A stretch of 64,000 bases of DNA, from the NCBI GenBank assembly GCA_021151665.1, contig JAGKWW010000003.1, forward strand, positions 62,001-126,000, given 5' to 3'. Source of the DNA: Flavobacteriaceae bacterium (GTDB lineage: Bacteria > Bacteroidota > Bacteroidia > Flavobacteriales > Flavobacteriaceae). The position numbers and the translations under genes were made by a program. The notes under the pieces were generated by a model. That model made no database searches and was not told the DNA's origin. It saw only the letters and a program-made list of their open reading frames with translations. Shown in pieces: positions 48,005 through 56,653 of the stretch (within the stretch, counting starts at the first letter, position 1; each line of letters starts with the position of its first letter).

Positions 48005-48479
48005 ATGCTTTAAAAGGAATGTTGTTTTTAGCGAGAAAGTGCATCGCTTCGTCTTTATTTTTCAGCGTAAATGTCATCTTCCGCCCGTCCTTCAGGGTGA
48101 CGAACAGCGCATAGTCGCCATCATAGATATGGCCCCATCCATACTTAGCCGATTTCTTATAGCCCCATCCCAGGAAATCGCCCATCGGGTCAACCTTAAT
48201 CACCGAAATATTTTCGGCATCCTGCCAGTCCATCTGCTTTTCTTTAAACGGAAAAGGCGTACCCTTATACCGCAGCTGTTTCGGGGAAAATGTAAGCCGT
48301 ATCCCTGCCCAGGACAGCAGGCCTACGATCAGCAGGTTGCTCCCAAGTACGATCAGGAAAGTTTCAATGCCTTCTGTTTTCCACATCATTGCCGAAACGG
48401 TAATCCCCTGTATGCCGATAAGCCAGAAAACCCATTGCGGCATGCGCGATTTTTCGGTGTAAATAGGAGTATTGTTCAT
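48003..48479 (-). CDS. Small membrane protein with C-terminal PH-like domain
   Basis: A 158-aa protein starting MNNTPIYTEKSRMPQW. Two membrane helices (about 16-35 and 44-62; FWLIGIQGITVSAMM, ETFLIVLGSNLLIVGLL) are followed by a cytoplasmic beta-rich domain with RLTFSPKQLRYKGTPFPFKEKQM, NISVIKVDPMGDFLGWG and DYALFVTLKDGRKMTFTLKN, in the style of bacterial PH or YcxB-like domains. Function unknown. The frame is open upstream to 48509. Confidence 0.65.
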   Translation of the reverse strand: MNNTPIYTEKSRMPQWVFWLIGIQGITVSAMMWKTEGIETFLIVLGSNLLIVGLLSWAGIRLTFSPKQLRYKGTPFPFKEKQMDWQDAENISVIKVDPMGDFLGWGYKKSAKYGWGHIYDGDYALFVTLKDGRKMTFTLKNKDEAMHFLAKNNIPFKA

Positions 48480-48603
48480 CGGGAAATAAATGAATTTCGT
48501 GTTATGCAAAGTTAAGAAATGTTGTGGCCTGCCGTGGACTTTCGTTTCATAATTAATTCATCCCGATGCACTTCTTTTCCCTTTCGCCATTAATTAATTT
48601 TCG

Positions 48604-48650
48604 TACTTTTGCCTCGTTTTTTGCAACTACAACAACTACACAACAACACA
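48604..48650 (+). promoter_or_regulatory. pyrG -7 box and CA-rich leader
   Basis: TACTTTTG at 48604-48611 is a -7 match. The 39-nt leader after it is made of CAA/ACA words ending CACAACAACACA before the ATG, with no Shine-Dalgarno and no stem. A similar leader precedes purA. Confidence 0.5.
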
Positions 48651-50264
48651 ATGAACCAGACTAAGTACATATTTGTAACAGGGGGGGTAACCTCCTCCCT
48701 CGGCAAGGGTATTATTGCTGCCTCGCTCGCAAAGCTGCTGCAGGCCAGGGGGTATCGGGCAACCATACAGAAGTTTGACCCCTACATCAACGTAGACCCC
48801 GGCACACTAAACCCGTATGAACACGGCGAATGCTATGTAACGGACGATGGTGCCGAGACCGACCTTGACCTGGGGCATTACGAAAGGTTCCTGAACGTGC
48901 CTACCTCGCAGGCCAACAATGTTACGACCGGCAGGGTGTACCTTTCGGTAATAGAAAAAGAACGGCGTGGGGAGTTTCTGGGCAAAACAGTGCAGGTAGT
49001 GCCGCACATCACCAACGAGATCAAGGAGCGCATGCAGCTTCTGGGCAACTCGGGCGAGTATGATATCGTGATCACTGAAATTGGCGGTACCGTTGGCGAC
49101 ATCGAGTCATTGCCTTATATAGAGTCTGTACGCCAGCTGCTATGGGAGCTGGGCGAAGAGAATGGGATAGTAGTGCACCTTACGCTGGTGCCTTACCTTG
49201 CCGCGGCGGGCGAATTGAAAACGAAGCCTACGCAGCACTCGGTAAAAACGCTGATGGAAAGCGGGATACAGGCAGATATACTGGTTTGCCGCACCGAACA
49301 CGAGCTTTCGGCTGACCTGAGGCAAAAGTTAGCCTTGTTCTGTAACGTAACACGCGAGGCCGTAATACAGTCGATTGACGCGTCTACCATATATGATGTG
49401 CCTAATCTGATGCTTGAAGAAGGGCTGGATAGGGTGGCGCTAAAGAAACTGGGCCTGCCCGAAAAGAACACGCCGGACCTCCAGCAGTGGAACGAGTTTT
49501 TGTTCCGCCTGAAGAACCCTCAGCACACGGTAAACATTGGCCTTGTGGGCAAGTATGTAGAGCTGCAGGATAGCTATAAGTCGATACTCGAAGCGTTTAT
49601 ACACGCGGGCTCGGCCAATGAAACGAAAGTGAATGTGATTAGCGTTCATTCGGAGTACATTGATAAAGACAATGCTGCCGAAAAACTTTCGGGGCTTGAC
49701 GGTATCCTGGTGGCGCCCGGATTTGGCGGCAGGGGAATAGAAGGAAAGATTGAAACCGTGCGTTATGCACGTGAGAATAATATACCGTTCTTCGGGATAT
49801 GCCTGGGCATGCAGATGAGCGTAATAGAATACAGCCGCAACGTGCTGGGGCTGAAGGAGGCGAATTCGACCGAGATGAACGAGAGCACGCCCGACCCTGT
49901 GATTAACATCATGGAGGAGCAGAAAACCGTGACTGAAAAAGGTGGTACCATGCGCCTTGGGGCCTGGAAGTGTACACTGAAGGAGGGGTCGCTCGCGCAT
50001 CGCATCTATGGCAAAACCGAGATCATGGAGCGCCACCGCCACCGCTACGAATACAACGGAGCCTATGGGGAGCAGTTGGAAAAGGCCGGGCTTATAGCAT
50101 CGGGCGTGAATCCGGATACGGGGCTTGTAGAAGTGGTAGAGCTGGAAAACCATCCGTTCTTTATTGGGGTGCAATACCATCCCGAATATAAAAGTACGGT
50201 AGCCAACCCGCACCCGCTGTTTGTGAGCTTCGTGAAGGCTGCGGTGCAAAAAAAGAAAGATTAG
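48651..50264 (+). CDS. pyrG: CTP synthase
   Basis: A 537-aa amidotransferase that makes CTP from UTP, ATP and glutamine. The synthetase half (1-270) opens YIFVTGGVTSSLGKGIIAASLAKLL (P-loop-like GGVxSxLGKG) and has KFDPYINVDPGTLNPYEHGECYVTDDGAETDLDLGHYERF (48773-48890). The glutaminase half has FFGICLGMQ with the nucleophile Cys and the C-terminal VQYHPEYKS with the His-x-Glu dyad. Length matches the family. The ATG at 48651 follows the leader; earlier codons in frame are not used. Confidence 0.98.
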   Translation: MNQTKYIFVTGGVTSSLGKGIIAASLAKLLQARGYRATIQKFDPYINVDPGTLNPYEHGECYVTDDGAETDLDLGHYERFLNVPTSQANNVTTGRVYLSVIEKERRGEFLGKTVQVVPHITNEIKERMQLLGNSGEYDIVITEIGGTVGDIESLPYIESVRQLLWELGEENGIVVHLTLVPYLAAAGELKTKPTQHSVKTLMESGIQADILVCRTEHELSADLRQKLALFCNVTREAVIQSIDASTIYDVPNLMLEEGLDRVALKKLGLPEKNTPDLQQWNEFLFRLKNPQHTVNIGLVGKYVELQDSYKSILEAFIHAGSANETKVNVISVHSEYIDKDNAAEKLSGLDGILVAPGFGGRGIEGKIETVRYARENNIPFFGICLGMQMSVIEYSRNVLGLKEANSTEMNESTPDPVINIMEEQKTVTEKGGTMRLGAWKCTLKEGSLAHRIYGKTEIMERHRHRYEYNGAYGEQLEKAGLIASGVNPDTGLVEVVELENHPFFIGVQYHPEYKSTVANPHPLFVSFVKAAVQKKKD

Positions 50265-50317
50265 CGCCTTTGCGCTTTACTCCGCCTGCGGAGATATGTG
50301 AAACAATTATAATTTAA
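50265..50317. other. Two small hairpins between pyrG and yidC
   Basis: AGCGC/GCGCT and CTCCGC/GCGGAG stems lie close together in the 53-bp gap. There is no T tail, so they are not clear terminators; they may be processing or attenuating structures or a short repeat. Confidence 0.3.
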
Positions 50318-52216
50318 ATGGAAGAAAAAAAGTTAGACCTCCGGACGATCATAGGCTTTGGCCTTATCATGCTGCTCATGTTGTGGATGATATACAACAA
50401 CACAGCTTCCAATGAAGCCGAGGCGAAGGAAAAAGCGAAAAAAGAACAGATAGAGAAAGCGAAGCAAAAGCAGCTGCCCGATACCAATCAGCTAACGGCT
50501 GCCAAGGACAGCACGGTGACCGATTCGGCTCGCGTTGCAGCTATGAAAAGCACGCTGGGTGCATTTGCCTACAGCGCCACCCTGCCTTCTGCTAAAAACG
50601 AGGTGACAGAGATAAAGAACCCGCTTGTTACCCTCAGAATATCCAACAAAGGCGGTTATATCGCAGAAGCCAACCTCAACAACTTCGAGCAGTTTGCCAA
50701 AGGGTCTAACAAAAGGGTAGAGCTTATCAAGCAGAACAATGCCAGCTTCAACCTTCAGTTCCAGACAAAAGACAATCGCATTCTTAATACCAAAGACCTG
50801 TATTTTGAGCCGACTGTAACCAAAGAAGGTGAAAACCAGGTACTGAGCATGAAGCTGAAGGCAGGTCCGCAGCAGTTCCTTGAATACCGCTATGTGCTGA
50901 AACCGAACGACTACATGATGGATTTCAGCATCCGCTCACAGGGGCTTTCGCAGGTGGTAAATACCGGCAAGCCGATGGACCTGGAGTGGAAGCTTAAGGC
51001 TTTCCGCAATGAGAAGAGTGTGCAGTATGAAAACCGTTATGTAGACCTTATCTATGAATATGAAGATGGCAAGGATGATAACCTTGGCCAGGGAAGGAAC
51101 GAAGCAGAAAAAGCAGATAATGTATCGTATGTAGCGTTTAAGCAGCATTTCTTTACCTCGATCCTTCTTACTGATACACCTTTTAAAACAGCAGAATTTA
51201 CATCGGAAAACCTTGTGAAGGATGAAAAGGTAGATACGCTTTATACCAAGAATTTTACAGCTAAAATGCCACTGGAGTTTAAAGGTGGCGAACTTAGCTA
51301 TAACATGAACTGGTACTATGGCCCATCGGACTACAAGATCCTCAACAATTATGATAAGAACCTCGATGAGGTAATGCCATTAGGCTGGGGTATATTCGGA
51401 TGGATCAACCGCTATGTATTCATTCCGGTTTTCAGTGCGCTGTCGTCATTCATCCCTTACGGTATTGCAATCATCATCTTTACGATATTGGTAAGGCTTG
51501 TAATGTCGCCGGTAACGTATAAGTCGTATGTTTCGCAGGCCAAGATGAAGATCCTTCGCCCGGAACTGAACGAGCTGAACGAGAAGTATAAGAACGACCC
51601 GATGAAGAAACAGCAGGAAACCATGAAGCTGTACAACCAGGCGGGCGTAAACCCAATGGCGGGCTGCTTGCCGGCGGTAATGCAGATACCGGTGTTCTAT
51701 GCGCTCTTCCAGTTCTTCCCGTCGTTCTTCGACCTGAGGCAGCAGAGTTTCCTTTGGGCAACCGACCTCTCGTCGTATGATGCCGTAATCCACCTGCCGT
51801 TCTACATACCATTCTACGGCAACCACGTGAGCCTTTTCCCGATACTGGCATCGGTAGCGATATTCTTTTACATGAAAATGACTACGGGAGACCAGGCAAT
51901 GTCGGCACCTCCACAGGAAGGTATGCCTGATATGAGCAAGGTGATGAAGATCATGATCTACATTTCGCCTATCATGATGCTGATATTCTTCAACAACTAT
52001 GCTTCAGGGCTTTCGCTGTACTATTTCATCTCTAACCTTATCACCATTGGTATCATGCTTGTTATCAAGAACTATATTGTAGATGAGAAGAAGATACATG
52101 CCCGCATCCAGGAAAACAAGACCAAGCCTAAAAAGCAAAGTGGTTTTGCCAAAAAGATGCAGGATATGATGGAGCAGGCGCAGGAGCAGCAAAAAGCAAG
52201 GCAAAACAAAAAATAA
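50318..52216 (+). CDS. yidC: Membrane protein insertase YidC
   Basis: A 632-aa insertase. N-terminal membrane anchor (LRTIIGFGLIMLLMLWMIYNN), an alanine/lysine-rich linker, a periplasmic beta-sandwich P1 domain (about 80-350), then the conserved 60-kDa inner-membrane domain with five helices. IPYGIAIIIFTILVRLVMSPVTYKSYVSQAKMKILRPELNEL (51450-51575) carries the basic residues of the groove. NPMAGCLPAVMQIPVFYALFQFFPSFFDLRQQSFLWATDLS is the family core. It inserts proteins alone or with SecYEG. A basic C-terminal tail follows. Confidence 0.97.
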   Translation: MEEKKLDLRTIIGFGLIMLLMLWMIYNNTASNEAEAKEKAKKEQIEKAKQKQLPDTNQLTAAKDSTVTDSARVAAMKSTLGAFAYSATLPSAKNEVTEIKNPLVTLRISNKGGYIAEANLNNFEQFAKGSNKRVELIKQNNASFNLQFQTKDNRILNTKDLYFEPTVTKEGENQVLSMKLKAGPQQFLEYRYVLKPNDYMMDFSIRSQGLSQVVNTGKPMDLEWKLKAFRNEKSVQYENRYVDLIYEYEDGKDDNLGQGRNEAEKADNVSYVAFKQHFFTSILLTDTPFKTAEFTSENLVKDEKVDTLYTKNFTAKMPLEFKGGELSYNMNWYYGPSDYKILNNYDKNLDEVMPLGWGIFGWINRYVFIPVFSALSSFIPYGIAIIIFTILVRLVMSPVTYKSYVSQAKMKILRPELNELNEKYKNDPMKKQQETMKLYNQAGVNPMAGCLPAVMQIPVFYALFQFFPSFFDLRQQSFLWATDLSSYDAVIHLPFYIPFYGNHVSLFPILASVAIFFYMKMTTGDQAMSAPPQEGMPDMSKVMKIMIYISPIMMLIFFNNYASGLSLYYFISNLITIGIMLVIKNYIVDEKKIHARIQENKTKPKKQSGFAKKMQDMMEQAQEQQKARQNKK

Positions 52217-52218
52217 CG

Positions 52219-52243
52219 AAAAGCACCTCCGGGTGCTTTTTTT
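52219..52243 (+). terminator. Intrinsic terminator of yidC
   Basis: Stem AAAAGCACC / GGTGCTTTT, loop TCCG, then TTT. Confidence 0.85.
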
Positions 52244-52314
52244 GAATACGAATGATTAGTAACGAAGGCACAGCTTTTGCATACTAAAACAAAATTTACG
52301 AAGTTTAAGCTTAA

Positions 52315-53025
52315 ATGAACGATATGAAACTAAGGCTGAAAGTAATACTGGCTTTTTTTATAAGTATAACTGCACTGGCACAGAATAAAATGGATGCCGA
52401 AGGAAAGCGCGACGGCAAATGGCAGGGCACGTACCCGAGCAAAAGGCTTCGTTATGAAGGCACCTTTGATCACGGCAAGGAAACCGGGACCTTTAAGTTT
52501 TACGAAGATACTGAAGGCTCGCCGCTGATGGCGTCGCGTGAGTTTGCCACAGACGGGTCTTGCGTAACAGTTTTTTACGACGCAAAAGGCAAGAAAGCCA
52601 GTGAAGGCAAAGAGGTAAACAAAATGCAGGAAGGCGAATGGAAGTTCTACCATCCGTCAAGCGGCAAGCTGGTCACTACCGAAACCTATTCAAAAGGAAA
52701 GCTTTCGGGCATGCGAAAGATCTATTACCCCGAAGGTACGGTGGCCGAAGAGATGAACTTTAGCAACGGGATGAAGAACGGCCCGTATAAAAAATATTCG
52801 CCCAAAGGTGTTGTTATGGAAGAGTCGGCCTATAAAGATGATAAGCTTCAGGGGTCTGTAACCTATCGCGATGAAGACAATAAAGTGATATGCACCGGAC
52901 AGTTTGCCGCCAACAAAAAGACCGGCGTATGGAAATACTTCGAGAAAGGAAAGCTGGTGAAACAGGAAAACATGACCAACAAGAAGGTGGAGCTGGCTAC
53001 GCGCCCTGTGCGCCCGGCGCAATAA
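52315..53025 (+). CDS. Secreted YwqK/MORN-type repeat protein
   Basis: A 236-aa protein with a signal peptide (KLRLKVILAFFISITALAQ). Short repeats of about 22 residues follow the 'G-x-W-x-x-Y/F-x-x-x-G-x-L-x-x-E' pattern of toxin-antitoxin YwqK/MORN-like proteins: GKWQGTYPSKRLRYEGTF, EGEWKFYHPSSGKLVTTETYSKGKL, MRKIYYPEGTVAEEMNFSNG and GPYKKYSPKGVVMEESAYKD. A basic tail closes it. In Bacteroidota such proteins are secreted and of unknown function. Starts may be 52315 or 52324 (MKLRLKV). Confidence 0.82.
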   Translation: MNDMKLRLKVILAFFISITALAQNKMDAEGKRDGKWQGTYPSKRLRYEGTFDHGKETGTFKFYEDTEGSPLMASREFATDGSCVTVFYDAKGKKASEGKEVNKMQEGEWKFYHPSSGKLVTTETYSKGKLSGMRKIYYPEGTVAEEMNFSNGMKNGPYKKYSPKGVVMEESAYKDDKLQGSVTYRDEDNKVICTGQFAANKKTGVWKYFEKGKLVKQENMTNKKVELATRPVRPAQ

Positions 53026-53030
53026 TTTTG

Positions 53031-53038
53031 TACCTTTG
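53031..53038 (+). promoter_or_regulatory. -7 box TACCTTTG for mnmA
   Basis: Perfect TAnnTTTG, 23 bp before the mnmA ATG at 53062; -33 not evident. Confidence 0.45.
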
Positions 53039-53061
53039 CATCAGAAATTAGACGATTGAAA

Positions 53062-54249
53062 ATGAAACGTGTAGTAGTAGGGCTTTCGGGCGGGGTAGAC
53101 TCCAGTGTGGCGGCCTACCTGTTGCAGCAGCAGGGATATGAAGTGATCGGCCTTTTTATGAAGAACTGGCATGATGACAGTGTGACTATTTCTAACGAAT
53201 GCCCGTGGCTGGAAGACAGCAACGATGCGCTTTTGGTAGCCGAAAAGCTGGGCATCCCTTTCCAGACGGTAGACCTTAGCGAAGAATATAAAGAGCGTAT
53301 TGTGGACTATATGTTCAACGAATACGAAAAGGGGCGTACGCCCAATCCCGATGTGCTTTGCAACCGCGAGATCAAGTTTGATGTGTTCATGAAGATCGCA
53401 TTAAGCCTTGGTGCCGATTATGTTGCCACCGGGCACTACTGCCGCCGCGATGTGGCACAACATGACGGCAAAGAAGTGTACAGGCTCCTGGCGGGGGTAG
53501 ACGGCAATAAAGACCAGTCGTATTTTTTGTGCCAGCTTTCGCAGGAGCAGTTGAGTAAGGCGTTGTTCCCAATTGGGGAGCTTACAAAGCCGCAGGTGCG
53601 CGAAATAGCCGCCGAAATGGAACTGGTTACTGCGGAGAAAAAAGACTCGCAGGGGCTTTGCTTTATCGGCAAAGTGCGCCTGCCCGAATTCCTGCAACAA
53701 CAGCTGCAACCTAAAGAAGGCATCATCTATGAGGTAAACGCCGAAGCGGAAACCTACAACGCTGAAAAGCCGCAGTTCAATTCTGTAAAAGAGCAGCTGG
53801 CATTTGAGGCAAAAAACATAAGCTACAAGCCCGAAATGGGTAAAGTGGTAGGGCGCCACCAGGGAGCGCATTATTATACCATCGGCCAACGCAAAGGCCT
53901 GAACGTAGGCGGAACCAAAGAGCCTTTGTTCATTATCGCGACCGATGTAGAAAGCAATGCCATTTATACAGGGCAGGGGCACAACCACCCCGGGCTTTTC
54001 CGCAGGGCGCTGTACATCCAGCAGCCGGAAGTGCACTGGGTGCGCGAAGACCTTGCACTGAAAGACGGCGAAACCATGGAAGTGATGGTGCGCATCCGTT
54101 ACCGTCAGCCATTGCAAAAGGCTACGCTACACCAGTTTGAAGACGGCATGTATATTGCATTCGACCAGCCGCAAAGCGCCATTACCGAAGGGCAGTTCGC
54201 TGCGTGGTATATAGGGGAGGAGCTTGTGGGTAGCGGGGTAATATCGTAA
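53062..54249 (+). CDS. mnmA: tRNA-specific 2-thiouridylase MnmA
   Basis: A 395-aa enzyme that thiolates U34 of tRNA for Lys, Glu and Gln. VVGLSGGVDSSVAAYLL is the PP-loop ATP site, NPDVLCNREIKF has the first catalytic Cys, and GLCFIGKVRLPEFL the second (53655-53700). DQSYFLCQLSQEQL and HYYTIGQRKGLNVGG are family motifs; a beta-barrel end follows. The ATG at 53062 is used since the longer frame would start with TTG at 53056. Confidence 0.96.
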   Translation: MKRVVVGLSGGVDSSVAAYLLQQQGYEVIGLFMKNWHDDSVTISNECPWLEDSNDALLVAEKLGIPFQTVDLSEEYKERIVDYMFNEYEKGRTPNPDVLCNREIKFDVFMKIALSLGADYVATGHYCRRDVAQHDGKEVYRLLAGVDGNKDQSYFLCQLSQEQLSKALFPIGELTKPQVREIAAEMELVTAEKKDSQGLCFIGKVRLPEFLQQQLQPKEGIIYEVNAEAETYNAEKPQFNSVKEQLAFEAKNISYKPEMGKVVGRHQGAHYYTIGQRKGLNVGGTKEPLFIIATDVESNAIYTGQGHNHPGLFRRALYIQQPEVHWVREDLALKDGETMEVMVRIRYRQPLQKATLHQFEDGMYIAFDQPQSAITEGQFAAWYIGEELVGSGVIS

Positions 54250-54272
54250 GTAAAATTGCTTTTCTTTAGTAT

Positions 54273-54500
54273 ATGAAAACAATTGAGATAGATATACTTA
54301 ATCCAAAAGCAACAAAGCTACTGCAGGCTTTAGCTGACCTTAAGCTAATTGCGATCAAGCCTAAAAAAAATAGCTTTGATAAAGTTATAGCTGGTTTTAG
54401 GGAACGAGCTGCAACCAAGGGTGATCTGCCGTCGATAGATGAAATAACCGCAGAAGTGGAAGCTGTAAGAACTCGAAGATTTTCAGGTCAGGTTTTATGA
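54273..54500 (+). CDS. Small antitoxin-like protein
   Basis: A 75-aa basic/acidic protein starting KTIEIDILNPKATKLLQALADLKLIAIKP, a short strand-helix-strand start that I associate with a common Bacteroidota antitoxin group. A helix (SFDKVIAGFRERAATKG) and a C-terminal helix LPSIDEITAEVEAVRTRRFSG follow. It resembles antitoxins that precede PIN or RelE-type toxins. Here the downstream gene, overlapping by 4 bp, is a putative zinc-ribbon/HNH protein. Family assignment from memory, unchecked. Confidence 0.55.
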   Translation: MKTIEIDILNPKATKLLQALADLKLIAIKPKKNSFDKVIAGFRERAATKGDLPSIDEITAEVEAVRTRRFSGQVL

Positions 54501-55303
54501 AATGCTGGATTTGTGAAAACGAAGCGAATTCGGAAGAACACAAATTTAAAGCTTCTATAATTAAGCGTTATTATGGAAAAGACTTTAAAAAAAAACCGCT
54601 TGTTTTTTTTGAAGGTAATGAAAGGCACCAAGTAGAAACATACAAGTCAGACGTTTTCAAATTTAGGAAAGTTATTTGCATAAATTGTAACAATAACGTT
54701 ACCCGAGAACATGACAATGCATATGATGAGTTCTGTGTTTATTGTCAAGATAACTATTTACGGTTGTTAAATGAGCAGGTTATCGATTATAAGCTTATAT
54801 ATGGAGACAATTGGATAACGAAAAAGCAAAGCTTACATCGTTATTTTGCAAAACATGCCGGTTGCAAAATAGCAACTTCACAGCACCACAGATTTTTTGA
54901 CTTACCTGATTTTATAAGGGAATTATCCATATCCGAATGTTTTACAATCCGTTTTCTTCTAAACGTTCCTACACATTCTTACGTAAGTTATCTGCGGGAA
55001 AATTTTCCTGATGACAAGTACGTACATTTATACAATGGAGCGACCACTACATTTTTACTGGATTCGGATATGATTAACTTTGCGGGTTGGACTTCTTTCC
55101 AATGGATTACAGCAATTTGGGTGGTTAGTAATCACATAAATGCTAACAAAAGGATTAATTATCACGCACAAAGAGATACTCTAATGATAAAGGGCTTTGA
55201 AGATGTAAAAAGTTTTTCGGGATTGTCGAGGTTTGAAGAACTCATACCTCATATCGAAGAAATTCACGATCCAATTAAATTCTATAAAGAATTGATTTTA
55301 TAA
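54497..55303 (+). CDS. Putative zinc-ribbon/HNH-like protein (candidate nuclease)
   Basis: A 268-aa, A/T-rich gene product. N-terminus CWICENEANSEEHKFKASII has CxxC (Cys3, Cys6) and the E-H at 14-15 seen in HNH treble-clef domains. Further on VICINCNNNVTREHDNAYDEF (59-79) has a second CxxC-N and another H-D. The rest (90-268) is soluble, aromatic-rich and unfamiliar. The layout 'CxxC...EH...CxxCN' fits HNH_5-like endonucleases, but catalytic residues are not certain. ATG overlaps the antitoxin-like gene by 4 bp and its TAA shares a base with the tatD ATG. Confidence 0.55.
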   Translation: MKCWICENEANSEEHKFKASIIKRYYGKDFKKKPLVFFEGNERHQVETYKSDVFKFRKVICINCNNNVTREHDNAYDEFCVYCQDNYLRLLNEQVIDYKLIYGDNWITKKQSLHRYFAKHAGCKIATSQHHRFFDLPDFIRELSISECFTIRFLLNVPTHSYVSYLRENFPDDKYVHLYNGATTTFLLDSDMINFAGWTSFQWITAIWVVSNHINANKRINYHAQRDTLMIKGFEDVKSFSGLSRFEELIPHIEEIHDPIKFYKELIL

Positions 55304-55947
55304 TGCTCCACAATCTCCACACGCATAAATTCAGTAACGATCCCAATATCCTCGAGGTAGTAAACCGCTACCCTTACGAGGAAGTTGATGTGCCGTATTT
55401 TTCGACAGGTATCCACCCGTGGTATCTTCAGGAAGATAAAATAGAAGATCATTTGGCTATTATCGAGCAAAGGCTTCAGTTGCCAAATTGCCTGGCTTTA
55501 GGCGAGTGCGGGCTCGATAAGCGCATTGAAGTTCCGCTTAGCCTCCAAACTGAAGTTTTCGAAAAACAGCTTTTATTAGCCAAGAAATACAAAAAGCCTG
55601 TAATTTTGCACCTCGTTGCAGCGTTTCAGGAACTGATTGAAGCCACCGAGCGTTTGCAACCCAGTGTTCCGATGGTTGTGCATGGATTTTCGAAAAACGC
55701 TCAGGTAGCAAAACAGCTGTTGGATAAAGGGTTTTACCTTTCATTTGGCAAATACCTGCTACGCAACCCGGAGCTTAGCGAAGTGTTTGCGCAGGTGCCG
55801 GAGGACCGTTTCTTCCTGGAAACCGATACCATGGAAGAAAGCCTCGCACAGGTGTACGCCAAAGCAGCCGAAGCACGCGGAACAACGATTGAAGAGATAG
55901 AAAAGATAGTCAGCAATAATTTTAAAACTGTTTTTACCAATGGCTGA
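55303..55947 (+). CDS. TatD-family metal-dependent hydrolase
   Basis: A 214-aa TIM-barrel hydrolase, about 40 residues shorter than standard TatD. NLHTHKF is the HxH metal site, STGIHPWYL the IHP motif (55404-55430), LGECGLDKR the catalytic Glu motif, VHGFSK the His of the third motif and FLETDTMEE the final Asp. It is presumed a nuclease/deoxyribonuclease or D-amino-acid-tRNA-like hydrolase; members are cytoplasmic. The shortening is mainly in the loop regions. Overlaps tcdA by 8 bp. Confidence 0.88.
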   Translation: MLHNLHTHKFSNDPNILEVVNRYPYEEVDVPYFSTGIHPWYLQEDKIEDHLAIIEQRLQLPNCLALGECGLDKRIEVPLSLQTEVFEKQLLLAKKYKKPVILHLVAAFQELIEATERLQPSVPMVVHGFSKNAQVAKQLLDKGFYLSFGKYLLRNPELSEVFAQVPEDRFFLETDTMEESLAQVYAKAAEARGTTIEEIEKIVSNNFKTVFTNG

Positions 55948-56653
55948 ATGGACAGAGAGGGCAGAGCTATTATTTAAAAAAGAAGGGCTTGAAAAATTAA
56001 AGAACAGCCACGTGATGGTGGTAGGCCTGGGCGGTGTAGGCTCTTTTGCAGCCGAATTCATAGCCCGTGCCGGCGTAGGCAAAATGACGATAGTGGATGG
56101 CGATGTAGTTGATATTACCAACATCAACCGCCAGCTTCCGGCACTGCATAGTACTGTTGGCAAGCCCAAAGTGGATATTGTGGGCGACCGCCTGATGGAT
56201 ATCAATCCCGAACTGGAGCTTATCCGCCTTAAAGAATTTCTCTCTCCCGAGCGTGCCTACGAATTGGTAACTACCGAATACGATTATGTGCTTGACTGTA
56301 TTGATAGTATTACGCCCAAGCTAAACCTCATTCTCTCGGCGCGCCGAAAAAAGGTTAAGATCATCAGCAATATGGGTGCTGGCGGAAAATATGAGGCATC
56401 AAAGGTTCGCGTGGCCGACATCAGTAAAACCGATGTGTGCCCGTTGGCGAAAACCATGCGCAAGCGCCTTCGTAAAGAGGGAGTCAGTAAGGGTGTAAAG
56501 GCTGTATTCTCTGTAGAGACGCCCGATGAAAGCAGCCTTAAAATGACCGACGGCACGAACTTTAAAAAATCCTTTTTCGGAACCAACAGCTGGATGCCGG
56601 CATTATTCGGCCTTCACGCCGCGGAGACGGTGATACGGCAGCTTCTGAAATAG
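55940..56653 (+). CDS. tcdA: tRNA threonylcarbamoyladenosine dehydratase (TcdA/ThiF family)
   Basis: A 237-aa E1-like enzyme that dehydrates t6A to cyclic t6A at tRNA position 37. VMVVGLGGVGSFAAEFIARAGVGKMTIVDGDVVDITNINRQLPALHSTVGKPK (56013-56170) holds the GxGGxGS ATP-binding motif and the N-x-N-R-Q loop. DYVLDCIDSITPKLNLI has the Cys region of the family. SVETPDESSLK and GTNSWMPALFGLHAAETVI are terminal motifs. Its 5' end overlaps tatD by 8 bp. Confidence 0.93.
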   Translation: MAEWTERAELLFKKEGLEKLKNSHVMVVGLGGVGSFAAEFIARAGVGKMTIVDGDVVDITNINRQLPALHSTVGKPKVDIVGDRLMDINPELELIRLKEFLSPERAYELVTTEYDYVLDCIDSITPKLNLILSARRKKVKIISNMGAGGKYEASKVRVADISKTDVCPLAKTMRKRLRKEGVSKGVKAVFSVETPDESSLKMTDGTNFKKSFFGTNSWMPALFGLHAAETVIRQLLK

